From JBGQOG01 sp052113705 (GTDB lineage: Bacteria; Pseudomonadota; Alphaproteobacteria; Rhodobacterales; Rhodobacteraceae), in NCBI RefSeq assembly GCF_052113705.1, contig NZ_JBGQOG010000003.1, forward strand, positions 186,001 through 250,000: DNA of 64,000 nucleotides, given 5' to 3'. Both the position numbers and the translations under genes were made by a program. Shown here piece after piece: positions 24,478 through 33,834 of this stretch. Position 1 is the first letter of the stretch; each line of letters begins with the position of its first letter. The notes beneath the pieces were generated by a model. It worked only from the letters and a program-made list of their open reading frames with translations. It was not told where the DNA came from and made no database searches.

Positions 24478-25665
24478 ATGACACCGAAGCACAAACGCTG
24501 GGCCCTCGCGGGCGCCGGTCTGGGACTTGCTGTTTCCGTTTCCGCGGCAGCCCTGTTTCTCGACATGCCCCTGACCACGAGGGCTGTCGCCGCGACCACG
24601 CCGCAAGAGGCACCGGCCATCCCGGTGACCGTTGCGGTCATCGAAAGCCGCGACATTGACACCTGGCAGGAATTTTCCGGCCGCCTCGAGGCCGTTGACC
24701 GGGTGCAGATCCGCTCGCGCGTTGCCGGGGCGATCCAATCGGTTGATTTCCGCGAAGGCGCGCTGGTGAAGACGGGTGATCTGCTTTTCACCATTGACCC
24801 GGCCCCCTATGAGGCGGCGGTGGCCCAAAGCGCGGGTCTGGTGGCCTCTGCCAGGGCGAAGGTCAGTCTGGCCAGGCTGGAATGGGAGCGCGGGCAGCGG
24901 CTGTCCAAGGGTCTCGCGATTTCGCAAAGCGATCTGGACCAGCGCCAGAACGCCCAGACCGCGGCACAGGCCGAATTGCGCAGCGCCGAGGCCGCGCTGC
25001 AGGCTGCGGAACTTGAGTTGGGGTATACGCAGGTGCGCGCCCCCGTCACCGGCCGTGTGGGCAAGGTGGAGGTCACCGCAGGCAATCTGGTGGCAGCGGG
25101 ATCCTCCTCTGCCGTGCTGACCACCCTCGTTTCCGTGGATCCGATCTATGCGAGCTTCAGCGTGGCGGAAGAGGTCGTCGCAAAGGCTCTGGCGAATTTG
25201 CCGGAGGCCTCCGGTGCCCTGCGGCCGATTGAACAGATCCCGGTCGAGATCGGGACCCTGGCCGATGAGGGCACGCCGATGCACGGCAGATTGCAGCTGA
25301 TTGACAATGAGGTGGATGCGGCCAGCGGCACCATTGGCGTCCGGGCGGTCTTTGACAATCCCGGCGGCAAGCTGATCCCGGGCCAGTTCGTGCGGATCCG
25401 CATGGGCGAACCCAAGGCCGCGCCGCGCATTCTTGTCAGCGAAAAGGCCATCGGCACCGATCAGGACAAGAAATTCGTCTTTGTCGTCGATGCGGAGAAC
25501 AAGGTGGCCTACCGCCCGGTGACACTGGGCCGCAGCGCCGGGGGCGCGCGGATCGTCGAAGACGGGCTGGCGGATGGCGACCGCGTGGTGGTCAGCGGTC
25601 TGCAGCGTATCCGCCCGGGTGCCGTTGTGGCGCCGCAGGCAGAAGAGACTGCGGCCATTCAATAG
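24478..25665 (+). CDS. RND efflux periplasmic adaptor (MexE/AcrA-like)
   Basis: 395 residues. A hydrophobic N-terminus (about residues 8-38) serves as signal or anchor. The lipoyl half-motif EFSGRLEAVDRVQIRSRVAG, a coiled-coil hairpin (about 100-165) and GYTQVRAPVTGRVGKVEV follow, then the beta-barrel and membrane-proximal domains (FVRIRMGEPKAAPRILVSEK). It links the inner-membrane pump to an outer-membrane channel. The spacing to the hydrolase stop is 61 bases and to the pump gene 213 bases. Sequence style is closest to MexE/BepD-type adaptors. Confidence 0.9.
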   Translation: MTPKHKRWALAGAGLGLAVSVSAAALFLDMPLTTRAVAATTPQEAPAIPVTVAVIESRDIDTWQEFSGRLEAVDRVQIRSRVAGAIQSVDFREGALVKTGDLLFTIDPAPYEAAVAQSAGLVASARAKVSLARLEWERGQRLSKGLAISQSDLDQRQNAQTAAQAELRSAEAALQAAELELGYTQVRAPVTGRVGKVEVTAGNLVAAGSSSAVLTTLVSVDPIYASFSVAEEVVAKALANLPEASGALRPIEQIPVEIGTLADEGTPMHGRLQLIDNEVDAASGTIGVRAVFDNPGGKLIPGQFVRIRMGEPKAAPRILVSEKAIGTDQDKKFVFVVDAENKVAYRPVTLGRSAGGARIVEDGLADGDRVVVSGLQRIRPGAVVAPQAEETAAIQ

Positions 25666-25878
25666 CCAAGTCCTTCCCCCAAGCGGCAAGGCGTGCGGGG
25701 GAAGCCCCTCGGCTGCGCCCGCAATCGGGTGTGACGCAGCGACCCTACACTTTGCCCGCTGGGCGGCAGGGGCCGGACAATCCGGTGCAGACCCTTCGCA
25801 AATCAAACCCTCATCGGCAGCGCGCGCGCAGCCGAGCAGAGCAACTCGTACAAATTTCATGCCGGAGAGGGCTTTGAA

Positions 25879-28800
25879 ATGAACCTATCCCGATTTTTTG
25901 TCGACCGGCCGGTCTTTGCCGGTGTCCTATCGATCCTCATCGTGGTCGCGGGCCTGATCGGCATGCGATCCCTGCCGATCTCGGAATATCCCGAGGTCGT
26001 ACCGCCTTCGATCGTGGTGCGGGCCGTCTATCCGGGCGCCAACCCCGTGGTGATCAGCGAAACCGTGGCCACACCGCTTGAAGAGCAGATCAACGGCGTT
26101 GAAAACATGCTCTACATGAACAGTCAGGCGACCTCGGACGGGGTGCTGACGCTGACGGTCACCTTCAAGCTGGGCACCGATCCCGACAAGGCGCAGCAGC
26201 TGGTGCAAAACCGCGTGTCGCAGGCGGAACCGCGTCTGCCCGCCGAAGTGCGCGCCCTCGGGGTGACCACGGTCAAAAGCTCGCCCGACTTTATCATGGT
26301 GGTCAATCTCGTGTCGGATTCCGACCGCTATGACATCACCTATCTGCGCAACTATGCGACGCTGAACATCAAGGACCGTCTGGCCCGCATCGAAGGCGTC
26401 GGGCAGGTGCAGGTGTTCGGTGCCGGGGATTATGCGATGCGCGTGTGGATTGATCCGCAAAAGGCCGCCGCGCATGGCCTGGCCGCCAGCGACATCAGCA
26501 ACGCCATCCGCCAGCAAAACGTGCAGGCCGCCGCGGGCATCATCGGCGCCTCGCCCACTTCCGAGGGCGTCGATCTTCAGCTCAACGTCAATGCGCAGGG
26601 ACGCCTGCACACACCCGAGGAATTCGGCGAGATCATCGTGAGAACCGGCGCAGCCGGCGAAATCACCCGCCTGAAGGATGTCGCCCGCGTCGAAATGGGG
26701 GCCGCGGATTACACGCTGCGTTCGCTTCTCGATGGGCAGCCTGCGGTGGCCATTGCGGTGCTGCAGGCGCCGGGATCGAACGCGATTGAGATCGCTGACA
26801 CCGTCAACGCCACCATGAACGACCTGCAGCTTGCCATGCCGGAAGGCGTCAAGTTCGAGATCGTCTATGACACGACCAAATTCGTGCGCGCCTCGATCGA
26901 GAAAGTGGTTGATACCCTTCTTGAAGCGGTGGCGCTGGTGGTTCTGGTGGTGATCATCTTCCTGCAGACCTGGCGCGCCTCGATCATTCCGCTGATCGCG
27001 GTGCCGGTTTCCATCATCGGCACTTTCGCGGTGATGTATGCCTTTGGCTTCTCGATCAACGCCCTGACATTGTTCGGACTGGTGCTGGCCATCGGGATTG
27101 TGGTCGATGACGCCATCGTCGTGGTCGAGAATGTCGAGCGCAACATCGAAAACGGCCTCAATCCGCGTGAGGCGACCTATAAGGCGATGCGCGAAGTTTC
27201 CGGCCCGATCATCGCGATTGCCCTCGTGCTGGTTGCGGTCTTTGTGCCGCTGGCCTTCATTTCCGGGCTTTCCGGCCAATTTTACCGCCAGTTCGCGCTG
27301 ACCATCGCCATCTCGACGGTGATCTCGGCCATCAACTCTCTGACCTTGTCGCCCGCACTGGCCGCGCTTCTGCTGAAGGGGCATCACGCGCCGAAAGACT
27401 GGCTGACGCGCAGCATGGACTTTGTCTTTGGCTGGTTCTTCCGTGGCTTCAACCGTCTCTTCGGCTCTGCCTCCACCGTCTATGGCAAAGGCGTGGGTGG
27501 CCTCGTGTCGCGCAAAAGCATGGTGATGGTGGTCTATCTGGCGCTGGCCGCGGGCACCTATTCCATGTTCAACCTGATCCCGGGCGGCTTTGTTCCCGCG
27601 CAGGACAAGCAATATCTGATCGGCTTTGCTCAGCTGCCGGATGGGGCCACCCTCGACCGCACCGAAGATGTCATCAAGCGGATGAGCGCGATCGCGCTGG
27701 ACCAGCCGGGTGTCGAACATGCGATTGCCTTTCCGGGCCTGTCGATCAACGGTTTCACCATCGGCTCAAACTCCGGCATCGTCTTTGCCGTGCTCGATGA
27801 TTTCGAAGACCGTCAGTCACCCGAACTGTCGGGCGGCGCGATTGCCATGCAGCTGAACCAGAAATTTGCCGGCATTCAGGATGCCTTCATCGCGATGTTC
27901 CCGCCGCCGCCGGTCAATGGTCTCGGCTCGACCGGGGGGTTCAAGCTGCAGATCGAAGACCGCGCGGGGCTCGGCTATCAGGCCCTGGATGAGGCGACCA
28001 AGGCGTTCTTGGGCCAGGCCTATCAGACGCCCGAGCTGGCGGGGCTGTTCTCCAGCTTCCAGATCAACGTGCCGCAGCTTTATGCCGATCTGGACCGCGC
28101 CAAGGCCCAGCAGCTGGGCGTCGCCGTAACCGATGTGTTCGAGACGCTACAGATCTATCTCGGCTCGCTCTATGTCAATGACTTCAATGCCTTCGGGCGA
28201 ACCTACAGCGTGCGCGTTCAGGCGGATGCTGCCTTCCGCGCCAAACCCGAGGACATCGGACAGCTGAAGGTCCGCGCGCAATCCGGCGCCATGATCCCGC
28301 TGTCGGCCCTGCTGAAGGTCGACAGCGCCTCCGGGCCGGAACGCACCACCCGTTACAACGGCTTTCTTGCCGCGGATATCAACGGCGGGCCTGCGCCGGG
28401 CTTCTCATCCGGGCAGGCACAGGCCGCCATCGAGCGGATCGCTGCCGAAACCCTGCCGCAGGGGATCACCTTTGAATGGACCGATCTGACCTATCAGCAG
28501 ATCCTTGCGGGGAATTCGAGCCTTGTGGTCTTCCCGCTGGCGCTGCTTCTGGTCTATCTGGTGCTGGCCGCGCAATACGAAAGCCTGACCCTGCCGATTG
28601 CGATCATCATGATCGTGCCGATGGGGGTGCTGGCCGCGTTGACCGGCATCTGGCTGACGGGGGGCGACAACAACATCTTCACCCAGATCGGGTTGATGGT
28701 GCTGGTGGGGCTATCGGCGAAGAATGCCATCCTGATCGTGGAATTCGCCCGCGAGCTGGAATTCGAGGGGCGAACGCCGGTTCAGGCCGCCATCGAGGCC

Positions 28801-29088
28801 AGCCGCCTGCGCCTGCGCCCGATCCTGATGACCTCCATGGCCTTTATCATGGGTGTCGTGCCGCTGGTCATTTCGACCGGTGCCGGTGCGGAAATGCGCA
28901 CGGCAATGGGCGTTGCGGTTTTCTCCGGGATGATCGGGGTGACCTTCTTCGGGATCTTCATGACGCCGGTCTTTTATGTGCTCTTGCGCCGCCTCGCCGG
29001 TAACCGCCCGCTGGTCCAGCATGGCGATGCCCGTTTCGGCACGGATGATGCGCCCGAAAAAGGCCCGGTCCGGCTCGCCGCGGAATAA
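25879..29088 (+). CDS. RND multidrug efflux pump, inner-membrane subunit (MexF/AcrB-like, HAE-1)
   Basis: 1069 residues, full length for the HAE-1 family. It starts with SRFFVDRPVFAGVLSI, the conserved N-terminal motif. The proton-relay pair is Asp410-Asp411 in GIVVDDAIVVVENV of transmembrane helix 4. The second half repeats the fold (GLSAKNAILIVEFAREL; RPILMTSMAFIMG). The pump exports hydrophobic drugs or metabolites by proton antiport. No outer-membrane factor gene follows; a terminator at 29121-29152 closes the unit, so it must borrow a TolC/OprM-type channel encoded elsewhere. Confidence 0.95.
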   Translation: MNLSRFFVDRPVFAGVLSILIVVAGLIGMRSLPISEYPEVVPPSIVVRAVYPGANPVVISETVATPLEEQINGVENMLYMNSQATSDGVLTLTVTFKLGTDPDKAQQLVQNRVSQAEPRLPAEVRALGVTTVKSSPDFIMVVNLVSDSDRYDITYLRNYATLNIKDRLARIEGVGQVQVFGAGDYAMRVWIDPQKAAAHGLAASDISNAIRQQNVQAAAGIIGASPTSEGVDLQLNVNAQGRLHTPEEFGEIIVRTGAAGEITRLKDVARVEMGAADYTLRSLLDGQPAVAIAVLQAPGSNAIEIADTVNATMNDLQLAMPEGVKFEIVYDTTKFVRASIEKVVDTLLEAVALVVLVVIIFLQTWRASIIPLIAVPVSIIGTFAVMYAFGFSINALTLFGLVLAIGIVVDDAIVVVENVERNIENGLNPREATYKAMREVSGPIIAIALVLVAVFVPLAFISGLSGQFYRQFALTIAISTVISAINSLTLSPALAALLLKGHHAPKDWLTRSMDFVFGWFFRGFNRLFGSASTVYGKGVGGLVSRKSMVMVVYLALAAGTYSMFNLIPGGFVPAQDKQYLIGFAQLPDGATLDRTEDVIKRMSAIALDQPGVEHAIAFPGLSINGFTIGSNSGIVFAVLDDFEDRQSPELSGGAIAMQLNQKFAGIQDAFIAMFPPPPVNGLGSTGGFKLQIEDRAGLGYQALDEATKAFLGQAYQTPELAGLFSSFQINVPQLYADLDRAKAQQLGVAVTDVFETLQIYLGSLYVNDFNAFGRTYSVRVQADAAFRAKPEDIGQLKVRAQSGAMIPLSALLKVDSASGPERTTRYNGFLAADINGGPAPGFSSGQAQAAIERIAAETLPQGITFEWTDLTYQQILAGNSSLVVFPLALLLVYLVLAAQYESLTLPIAIIMIVPMGVLAALTGIWLTGGDNNIFTQIGLMVLVGLSAKNAILIVEFARELEFEGRTPVQAAIEASRLRLRPILMTSMAFIMGVVPLVISTGAGAEMRTAMGVAVFSGMIGVTFFGIFMTPVFYVLLRRLAGNRPLVQHGDARFGTDDAPEKGPVRLAAE

Positions 29089-29120
29089 AGCGCGGCATGC
29101 AGCCGATGCGCGGAAAACGC

Positions 29121-29154
29121 CCCCCGCCCCTGCTGTCAGGGGCGGGGGTTTTCA
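29121..29154. terminator. Intrinsic terminator between the RND pump and the FMN oxidase gene
   Basis: A perfect 12-bp stem, 29121-29132 with 29137-29148, has a 4-base loop and is followed by TTTT on the plus strand (29149-29152). AAAA at 29114-29117 gives a shorter T run on the minus strand, so it can also serve the converging hydroxyacid-oxidase transcript. Confidence 0.85.
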
Positions 29155-29213
29155 TGCCGGAGGCCGCCTGCGCGCCCGTCAGATGCGTGCGGCACGGACC
29201 TCTGCGCAATGCC

Positions 29214-30347
29214 TCACGTCTTCTGCGCCGATGCCTCAGGCGCGCCACCTGAATCGAGCGCCTCGACATATTCCTGACGCAGCACGGCCAAGGCCAGATC
29301 AACCCCCGCTTCACCGCCTGCGGCCAGAGCCCACAGCGGCAGACGGCCCAGCATCACCGCCTCGGCACCGCGCAGTTGATAGCGCAGCACATCCAGCCCG
29401 CGCCGGATGCCGCTGTCCGCCAGCACGGTGACTCCCGGTGGTGTGGCGGCCCGGATCTGGGAGAGCACCTCAATGGGCGCAGGTGCCGCGTCAAAGTTCC
29501 GCGCACCGTGAGAAGAGACAACAATCCCATCGGCGCCAACCTGTGCCGCGCGCTGCGCATCTTCAGCCGTCATCACCCCTTTCAGGATCAGGCGACCGGC
29601 CCACCGCTTGCGGACCCAGGCCACGTCTTGCCACCGCAAATCGCGGCGCAAGGCCACGCGCGGCGCGTCTGACCCACCGAGCAGTGACGGGCGCATTCCT
29701 TCGGGGTAGTTGCCCAGCCGGGGCATGCCACTGCGGATCAGATGGCGCAGCGCAACCCGCAGCAGCCATCCCGGATGCAGCGCAAAATCCGACAGGCTGC
29801 GCGGGCTGAGCCTGAAAGGCATGCCAAAGCCATTGCGGATGTTCCACTCTTTGCGCACGCCGTAGGGCGTGTCGATGGTCATCACCAACACCTTGGCGCC
29901 CGCACCCGCCGCGCGGTCCATCAGCCCGGCAGAAAGGTCGAGATCCTGCCAAAGATAGAGCTGCATCCAGATGTCGGCATCCGGCACCTGCCGGGCCAGA
30001 TCCTCCACCGAGGTGACCGATTGCGTCGAGAGGCAGACCGGCAGCCCGTGCCGCGTGGCCGCGCGGGCCAGAGCAATCTCGCCATCCAGATGAATCAGCC
30101 CCGCCATCGCGGTTGGCGCGATGATGAACGGCGCGCCGCAGGATCTGCCAAAGAGCTGCGTCGCCGTCCCGCGCGCTTTCTCCGAGACAAAGGCACGCGG
30201 CGCGATCTTCACCGCATCAAGGCTTTGGCGCAGGGCAAGCAGGCTCGCCTCTTCGCCAACGCCGCGGTCCACATAATCGAACAGCCCCCGGGGAAGGCGG
30301 CGGCGCGCCCTGTCGCGGGCATCATTGAAGGAATGATACGCGCGCAT
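29214..30347 (-). CDS. FMN-dependent L-2-hydroxyacid dehydrogenase/oxidase (LldD family)
   Basis: 377 residues. An FMN-binding TIM barrel that oxidises an L-2-hydroxy acid (lactate, glycolate, mandelate or similar) to the 2-oxo acid. Features are FDYVDRGVGEE near the N-terminus with the conserved tyrosine, IIAPTAMAGLIH, MQLYLW, LILKGVMTAEDA (Lys256) and IVVSSHGARNFD with catalytic His280 and Arg283. The usual SNHGGR is SSHGAR here. It lies 7 bases downstream of the XRE-cupin regulator on the same strand. A D-specific FAD enzyme of the same chemistry is encoded in the divergent operon. Confidence 0.88.
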   Translation of the reverse strand: MRAYHSFNDARDRARRRLPRGLFDYVDRGVGEEASLLALRQSLDAVKIAPRAFVSEKARGTATQLFGRSCGAPFIIAPTAMAGLIHLDGEIALARAATRHGLPVCLSTQSVTSVEDLARQVPDADIWMQLYLWQDLDLSAGLMDRAAGAGAKVLVMTIDTPYGVRKEWNIRNGFGMPFRLSPRSLSDFALHPGWLLRVALRHLIRSGMPRLGNYPEGMRPSLLGGSDAPRVALRRDLRWQDVAWVRKRWAGRLILKGVMTAEDAQRAAQVGADGIVVSSHGARNFDAAPAPIEVLSQIRAATPPGVTVLADSGIRRGLDVLRYQLRGAEAVMLGRLPLWALAAGGEAGVDLALAVLRQEYVEALDSGGAPEASAQKT

Positions 30348-30354
30348 CCCGGCG

Positions 30355-30975
30355 TCAGGCCGTCATCACCCAGATCACTTCGGCATCTTCATCGCCGATG
30401 GTTGTCCAGCAATGCTCGCCGCTGGCGTCATAATAGACGGAATCGCCCTCGCCCAGCTCCAGCGGCTCGTAGATCCGCGTGTGCAGCAGCATCCGCCCCC
30501 GAACGACCCAGAGGAAAATCTCGGCATCAGAGCGCGCCCAGACCGCATATTCCTCGGTCTTGCGCGCGGTCACCTTGGTGCGGATCGGCACCATCCGCTT
30601 TTGCGTCAGATCGTTGCACAGCAGATAGTTGACGCAAGACAGGGAGACATGCGACTTGCCCTCTCCGGCGCGGCTGACGGCACGGCGCCCGTGGTTGCCT
30701 GCCGCAGGACGGCTGATCGAAAGCAGCTCCGTCACCTCGATGCCGAACCCCACGGCGATCTTCTGAAGCGTCGAAATCGTCGGGGAAAGCTCTCCGCGCT
30801 CAATCTTGGACAGCGTCGATGCCGCGACGCCACTCAGCTTGGCGCATTCCTGCAGCGTCAGACCCCGCTCTTTCCGGAGGGTGACAATTCTCTCCGGAAC
30901 CGCGACGTCACCGCTCTCGGCCATTGCGGAAGCGGTGTCGTTCTTCAGCACCAATGTTTCGCCATTGAGTATCAT
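30355..30975 (-). CDS. XRE-family regulator with C-terminal cupin domain
   Basis: 206 residues. The HTH_3 domain has VTLRKERGLTLQECAKLSGV and ASTLSKIERGELSPTISTLQ. A cupin fold follows from about residue 125, with FLWVVRGRMLLHTRIYEPLE, then GEGDSVYYDASGEHCWT. This two-domain type (PuuR/SutR-like) senses a small metabolite through the cupin. The ATG at 30975 is preferred because AAGGA lies 6 bases upstream; two upstream ATGs (30981, 30993) are in frame. It is in one unit with the FMN oxidase and diverges from the DapA/FAD-dehydrogenase operon. Inverted repeats at 31048-31060 and 31186-31198 are likely sites. Confidence 0.88.
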   Translation of the reverse strand: MILNGETLVLKNDTASAMAESGDVAVPERIVTLRKERGLTLQECAKLSGVAASTLSKIERGELSPTISTLQKIAVGFGIEVTELLSISRPAAGNHGRRAVSRAGEGKSHVSLSCVNYLLCNDLTQKRMVPIRTKVTARKTEEYAVWARSDAEIFLWVVRGRMLLHTRIYEPLELGEGDSVYYDASGEHCWTTIGDEDAEVIWVMTA

Positions 30976-31047
30976 CCGCATTCCTTTTCTCATACTGACC
31001 CGGGGTCGCTTGCTGGCCCGGGCGATCGCCGGGCCTGCCGCGCGACC

Positions 31048-31211
31048 ATATCATAAACGAAAAATCGTCCACCATACGCGACCGATTATCGGCTTGTGAC
31101 CCGCACGGCCGCAGCATCAGACGCAGCCTATAAGCGAATATGGGGCAGAGACAACCAGAGATGCCCCCCAATATCGCATCATGTATCGTTTATGATATTT
31201 TTTTTCGTTTA
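31048..31211. promoter_or_regulatory. 13-bp inverted repeats in the divergent XRE-cupin/dapA-like gap
   Basis: ATATCATAAACGA at 31048-31060 and its exact reverse complement at 31186-31198 lie 138 bases apart. A third half, TCGTTTA, is at 31205-31211. They flank the AT-rich part of the 423-base gap between the starts at 30975 and 31399 and could let the regulator loop or control both directions. TTGACT at 31223-31228 is a possible -35 box for the plus-strand operon. The remaining gap shows nothing I can name. Confidence 0.6.
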
Positions 31212-31398
31212 GGGGATTTTTGTTGACTACGACGATTTGCCCCCACATTCTGCACCCAGAAGCCGACGATCGGCCTGAGCCCTTTGGCCAGAGCACGGCA
31301 CGGGCGCGCGACCTGGTCGCGCGTTTGCGGTGTCATTTGCCCCAGAAAGGCCGGTTTCCGTTTCGGCTCGAGAAGGCAATGTAAGGAAGCAGCCCCCG

Positions 31399-32301
31399 AT
31401 GACGACGCTCACCAAAGATGCATTGAACGGTTTGTTCACCGCGATCGTGACCCCCTTCAACGCAGATGGATCGGTCGATTATGACGGCGTGACATCGCTG
31501 GTGCGCCGCCAGATCAAGGCGGGCGCCAAGGGGATCGTGCCGATTGGCGGCACCGGTGAATACCCCGCCTTGTCACGGCAGGAACGGGCTGAAATCGTTG
31601 CGGTCTGCGTCGGGGCGGCGGGTGCGGCGCCTGTCATGCCGGGTGTCCTGTCCACCGGGTATCACGACGCCCTGGATGCGGGCCGTGACTTCAAGGACGC
31701 CGGGGCGGCGGGCCTGATGCTGGTGACACCTTTCTACTCCCCCGGCACCCAGGACGGCATGCGCCGCTATTTCGGCAATTACCGTGAAGCCATCGACCTG
31801 CCGCTGCTGGCCTATCAGATCCCCCGCCGTACCACGGTTGCACTCAGTGCCGATACCTATGGCGCGCTGGCCGAGGACGGCTCGATCATCGGCATGAAAT
31901 ACTCCGACTACGATATGTCCGAATTCATCGCGACCCTGCGCGCATGCGGCGACAAGCTGGCAATCCTGTCCGGGGAAGAGCCGTTGTTTGCGACCCATGT
32001 CGCCCTTGGCGCCACCGGGGGGGTCCTGGCTTCCGCCACCATCTACCCCGAGGAATGGATCGAGATCTTTCGCCTTGCCGCATCGGGCGATCTGAAAGGG
32101 GCCCTGAAGTATCAGGCCAAACTTGAACCGATGCTGAAAGCGATCTACTCAGAAACCAATCCGGGCCCGCTGAAGTATTTCATGGGCCTCGCCGGTGTCG
32201 ATGTCGGCGGTGTGCGCCTGCCCCTGACCGACCCCAGACCCGAAACCATCCAACGTCTGAGCGAGGTCTATATGACCCTGAAGACAGCCACCCCTGAATG
32301 A
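31399..32301 (+). CDS. DapA-family aldolase/dehydratase (not a true dihydrodipicolinate synthase)
   Basis: 300 residues, a class I Schiff-base TIM barrel. The Schiff-base lysine is Lys167 in GMKYSDYD and the partner tyrosine Tyr139 in LLAYQIPRRT. Where lysine-biosynthetic DapA has GTTGE, this protein has GGTGEYPALS (50-59). That form occurs in sugar-acid dehydratases and other DapA-like lyases. It probably cleaves or dehydrates a 2-keto-3-deoxy-type acid, releasing pyruvate or a similar product. The ATG at 31399 has AAGGA about 11 bases upstream. It overlaps the next gene by 4 bases and has a close paralogue at 33835-34731. Confidence 0.82.
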   Translation: MTTLTKDALNGLFTAIVTPFNADGSVDYDGVTSLVRRQIKAGAKGIVPIGGTGEYPALSRQERAEIVAVCVGAAGAAPVMPGVLSTGYHDALDAGRDFKDAGAAGLMLVTPFYSPGTQDGMRRYFGNYREAIDLPLLAYQIPRRTTVALSADTYGALAEDGSIIGMKYSDYDMSEFIATLRACGDKLAILSGEEPLFATHVALGATGGVLASATIYPEEWIEIFRLAASGDLKGALKYQAKLEPMLKAIYSETNPGPLKYFMGLAGVDVGGVRLPLTDPRPETIQRLSEVYMTLKTATPE

Positions 32302-33731
32302 CATGTGAGCCGATGACGGATCTGACACAAACGCTCTTTGATATCCTCGGGCCCAAGGGCTGCCTGACGGCGGCCGGGGACATCGCCCCTTTCATCACTG
32401 AGTTTCGCCACCGCAAAACCGGCACGGCACTGGCCGTCGCTTTGCCCGGATCGGCGGCGGAAACCGCCGCGACGGTGCGGGCGGTCACGGATGCGGGCCT
32501 GCCCGTCTTTCCTCAGGGCGGCAACACGGGCCTGTGCTATGGCTCGGTGCCGTCGCGGGGTGTGGTGGTGGGCATGCGCCGCATGCGGCGGATCCGGCAG
32601 ATCGACGTCGAATCCGGTTTGATGACCGTCGACGCCGGGATCACCCTGGCCGAAGTCCATGCGGCGGCCGAAACGGTCGGGATGCAATTCCCGCTGCATC
32701 TGGGCTCGGAAGGCACGGCGCAGATCGGCGGGCTGATCGCCACCAATGCGGGCGGCACCGGGGTGCTGCGCTATGGCGCGATGCGCGATCTCATCGCCGG
32801 GGTCGAGATGGTGCTCGCCGACGGGCGGATCCTCAGCGATCTCGACGGGCTCAAGAAAAACAACACCGGCTATAACCTCACGCAGCTTGTCGCGGGCTCT
32901 GAGGGGTCGCTCGGGCTGGTGACGGGGGCGGTGTTGCGCCTGTCGCCGCGCATGCAATCGCGCGCCCATGCCTGGCTTGCCTGCGACACCGCCGAAAAGG
33001 CCATCGACGTCGGCACCCGTGTCCGGCGGGCCTTTGGCAATCAGGTCGAGGCGCTCGAGCTGCTGGACCGGGCACAGGCCAGCTACGTCGTCCGCCATGT
33101 TCGGGGCACCCGCATGCCCCTGACGGCACTGCCCGCCTGGTCCCTCCTGATCGAGCTGGCATCCCCGCGCAGCGATGACGCCCTCACCGCGCAGCTCGAG
33201 AGCGTGCTGGCTGCCGCGATGGCGGATGATCTAATCCCGGATGCGGTGATTGCACAAAACGAAAATCAGGCCAAAGAAATCTGGCACTTCCGCCATTCCG
33301 TCACGGAAGCGAACAAGATCAATGGCGTGGGCATTGTGATGGACACCTGTGTGCGCACCTCGGCCATCCCCGCTTTCGTGCGGGACGCCGATGCGGTGGT
33401 GGCGGCGAAATTCCCGCAGGCCGAGCGCGCGATCACCGCGCATATGGCGGACGGCAACGTCCATCTGATCGTGATGTTTCCCCATGCGGTCTGGTCCGCC
33501 CTGCCCGACAAAGATGCCATGGAGCTGGAGGTCGAGCGCGCGATCCACGATGTGGCGGTGGCACATGGCGGGACATTCTCGGCCGAGCATGGCATCGGAC
33601 GCAAGCTGACCTCCGAAATGGACCGCCTGATCGATCCGGTCAGGCTCGAGCTGATGCAGCGCATCAAGACCGCGTTCGACCCGCGCAACCTGATCAATCC
33701 GGGGGTTTTGCTGCCGGCGGCCCGCCCCTGA
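32298..33731 (+). CDS. FAD-linked D-2-hydroxyacid dehydrogenase (GlcD/D-lactate dehydrogenase type)
   Basis: 477 residues. The FAD-binding PCMH domain has PVFPQGGNTGLCYGSVP, the FAD-contact loop GGLIATNAGGTGVLRYG, and NTGYNLTQLVAGSEGSLG. The C-terminal FAD-oxidase domain ends with AEHGIGRKLTSEMDR and FDPRNLINPGVLL. Related enzymes oxidise D-lactate, D-2-hydroxyglutarate or D-glycolate. The ATG at 32298 overlaps the stop of the DapA-like gene; an internal ATG at 32313 is a reasonable alternative. Together with the L-specific FMN enzyme next door, both enantiomers of one hydroxy acid could be oxidised. The substrate is unknown. Confidence 0.88.
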   Translation: MTCEPMTDLTQTLFDILGPKGCLTAAGDIAPFITEFRHRKTGTALAVALPGSAAETAATVRAVTDAGLPVFPQGGNTGLCYGSVPSRGVVVGMRRMRRIRQIDVESGLMTVDAGITLAEVHAAAETVGMQFPLHLGSEGTAQIGGLIATNAGGTGVLRYGAMRDLIAGVEMVLADGRILSDLDGLKKNNTGYNLTQLVAGSEGSLGLVTGAVLRLSPRMQSRAHAWLACDTAEKAIDVGTRVRRAFGNQVEALELLDRAQASYVVRHVRGTRMPLTALPAWSLLIELASPRSDDALTAQLESVLAAAMADDLIPDAVIAQNENQAKEIWHFRHSVTEANKINGVGIVMDTCVRTSAIPAFVRDADAVVAAKFPQAERAITAHMADGNVHLIVMFPHAVWSALPDKDAMELEVERAIHDVAVAHGGTFSAEHGIGRKLTSEMDRLIDPVRLELMQRIKTAFDPRNLINPGVLLPAARP

Positions 33732-33770
33732 CGCGGCGGAGCCGGAACTGAAAAAACCCAACGCCCACGG

Positions 33771-33806
33771 AAAACCCGCCTGCCCTGTCAGGGCCGGCGG
33801 GTTTTT
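33771..33806. terminator. Bidirectional intrinsic terminator between convergent operons
   Basis: AACCCGCC (33773-33780) pairs with GGCGGGTT (33796-33803), continued by GCCC/GGGC (33782-33785 with 33791-33794) around the loop TGTCA. T residues follow at 33802-33806 and A residues precede at 33771-33774, so both the FAD-dehydrogenase transcript and the opposite TRAP/dapA-like transcript can end here. Confidence 0.85.
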
Positions 33807-33834
33807 GGGCACCTCAGGCAAAGGGCCACATTGC

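Noticed and set aside
25927..27720. 597-codon minus-strand frame inside the RND pump gene
   Set aside because: Antisense shadow of a clearly conserved pump sequence; no recognisable motif.
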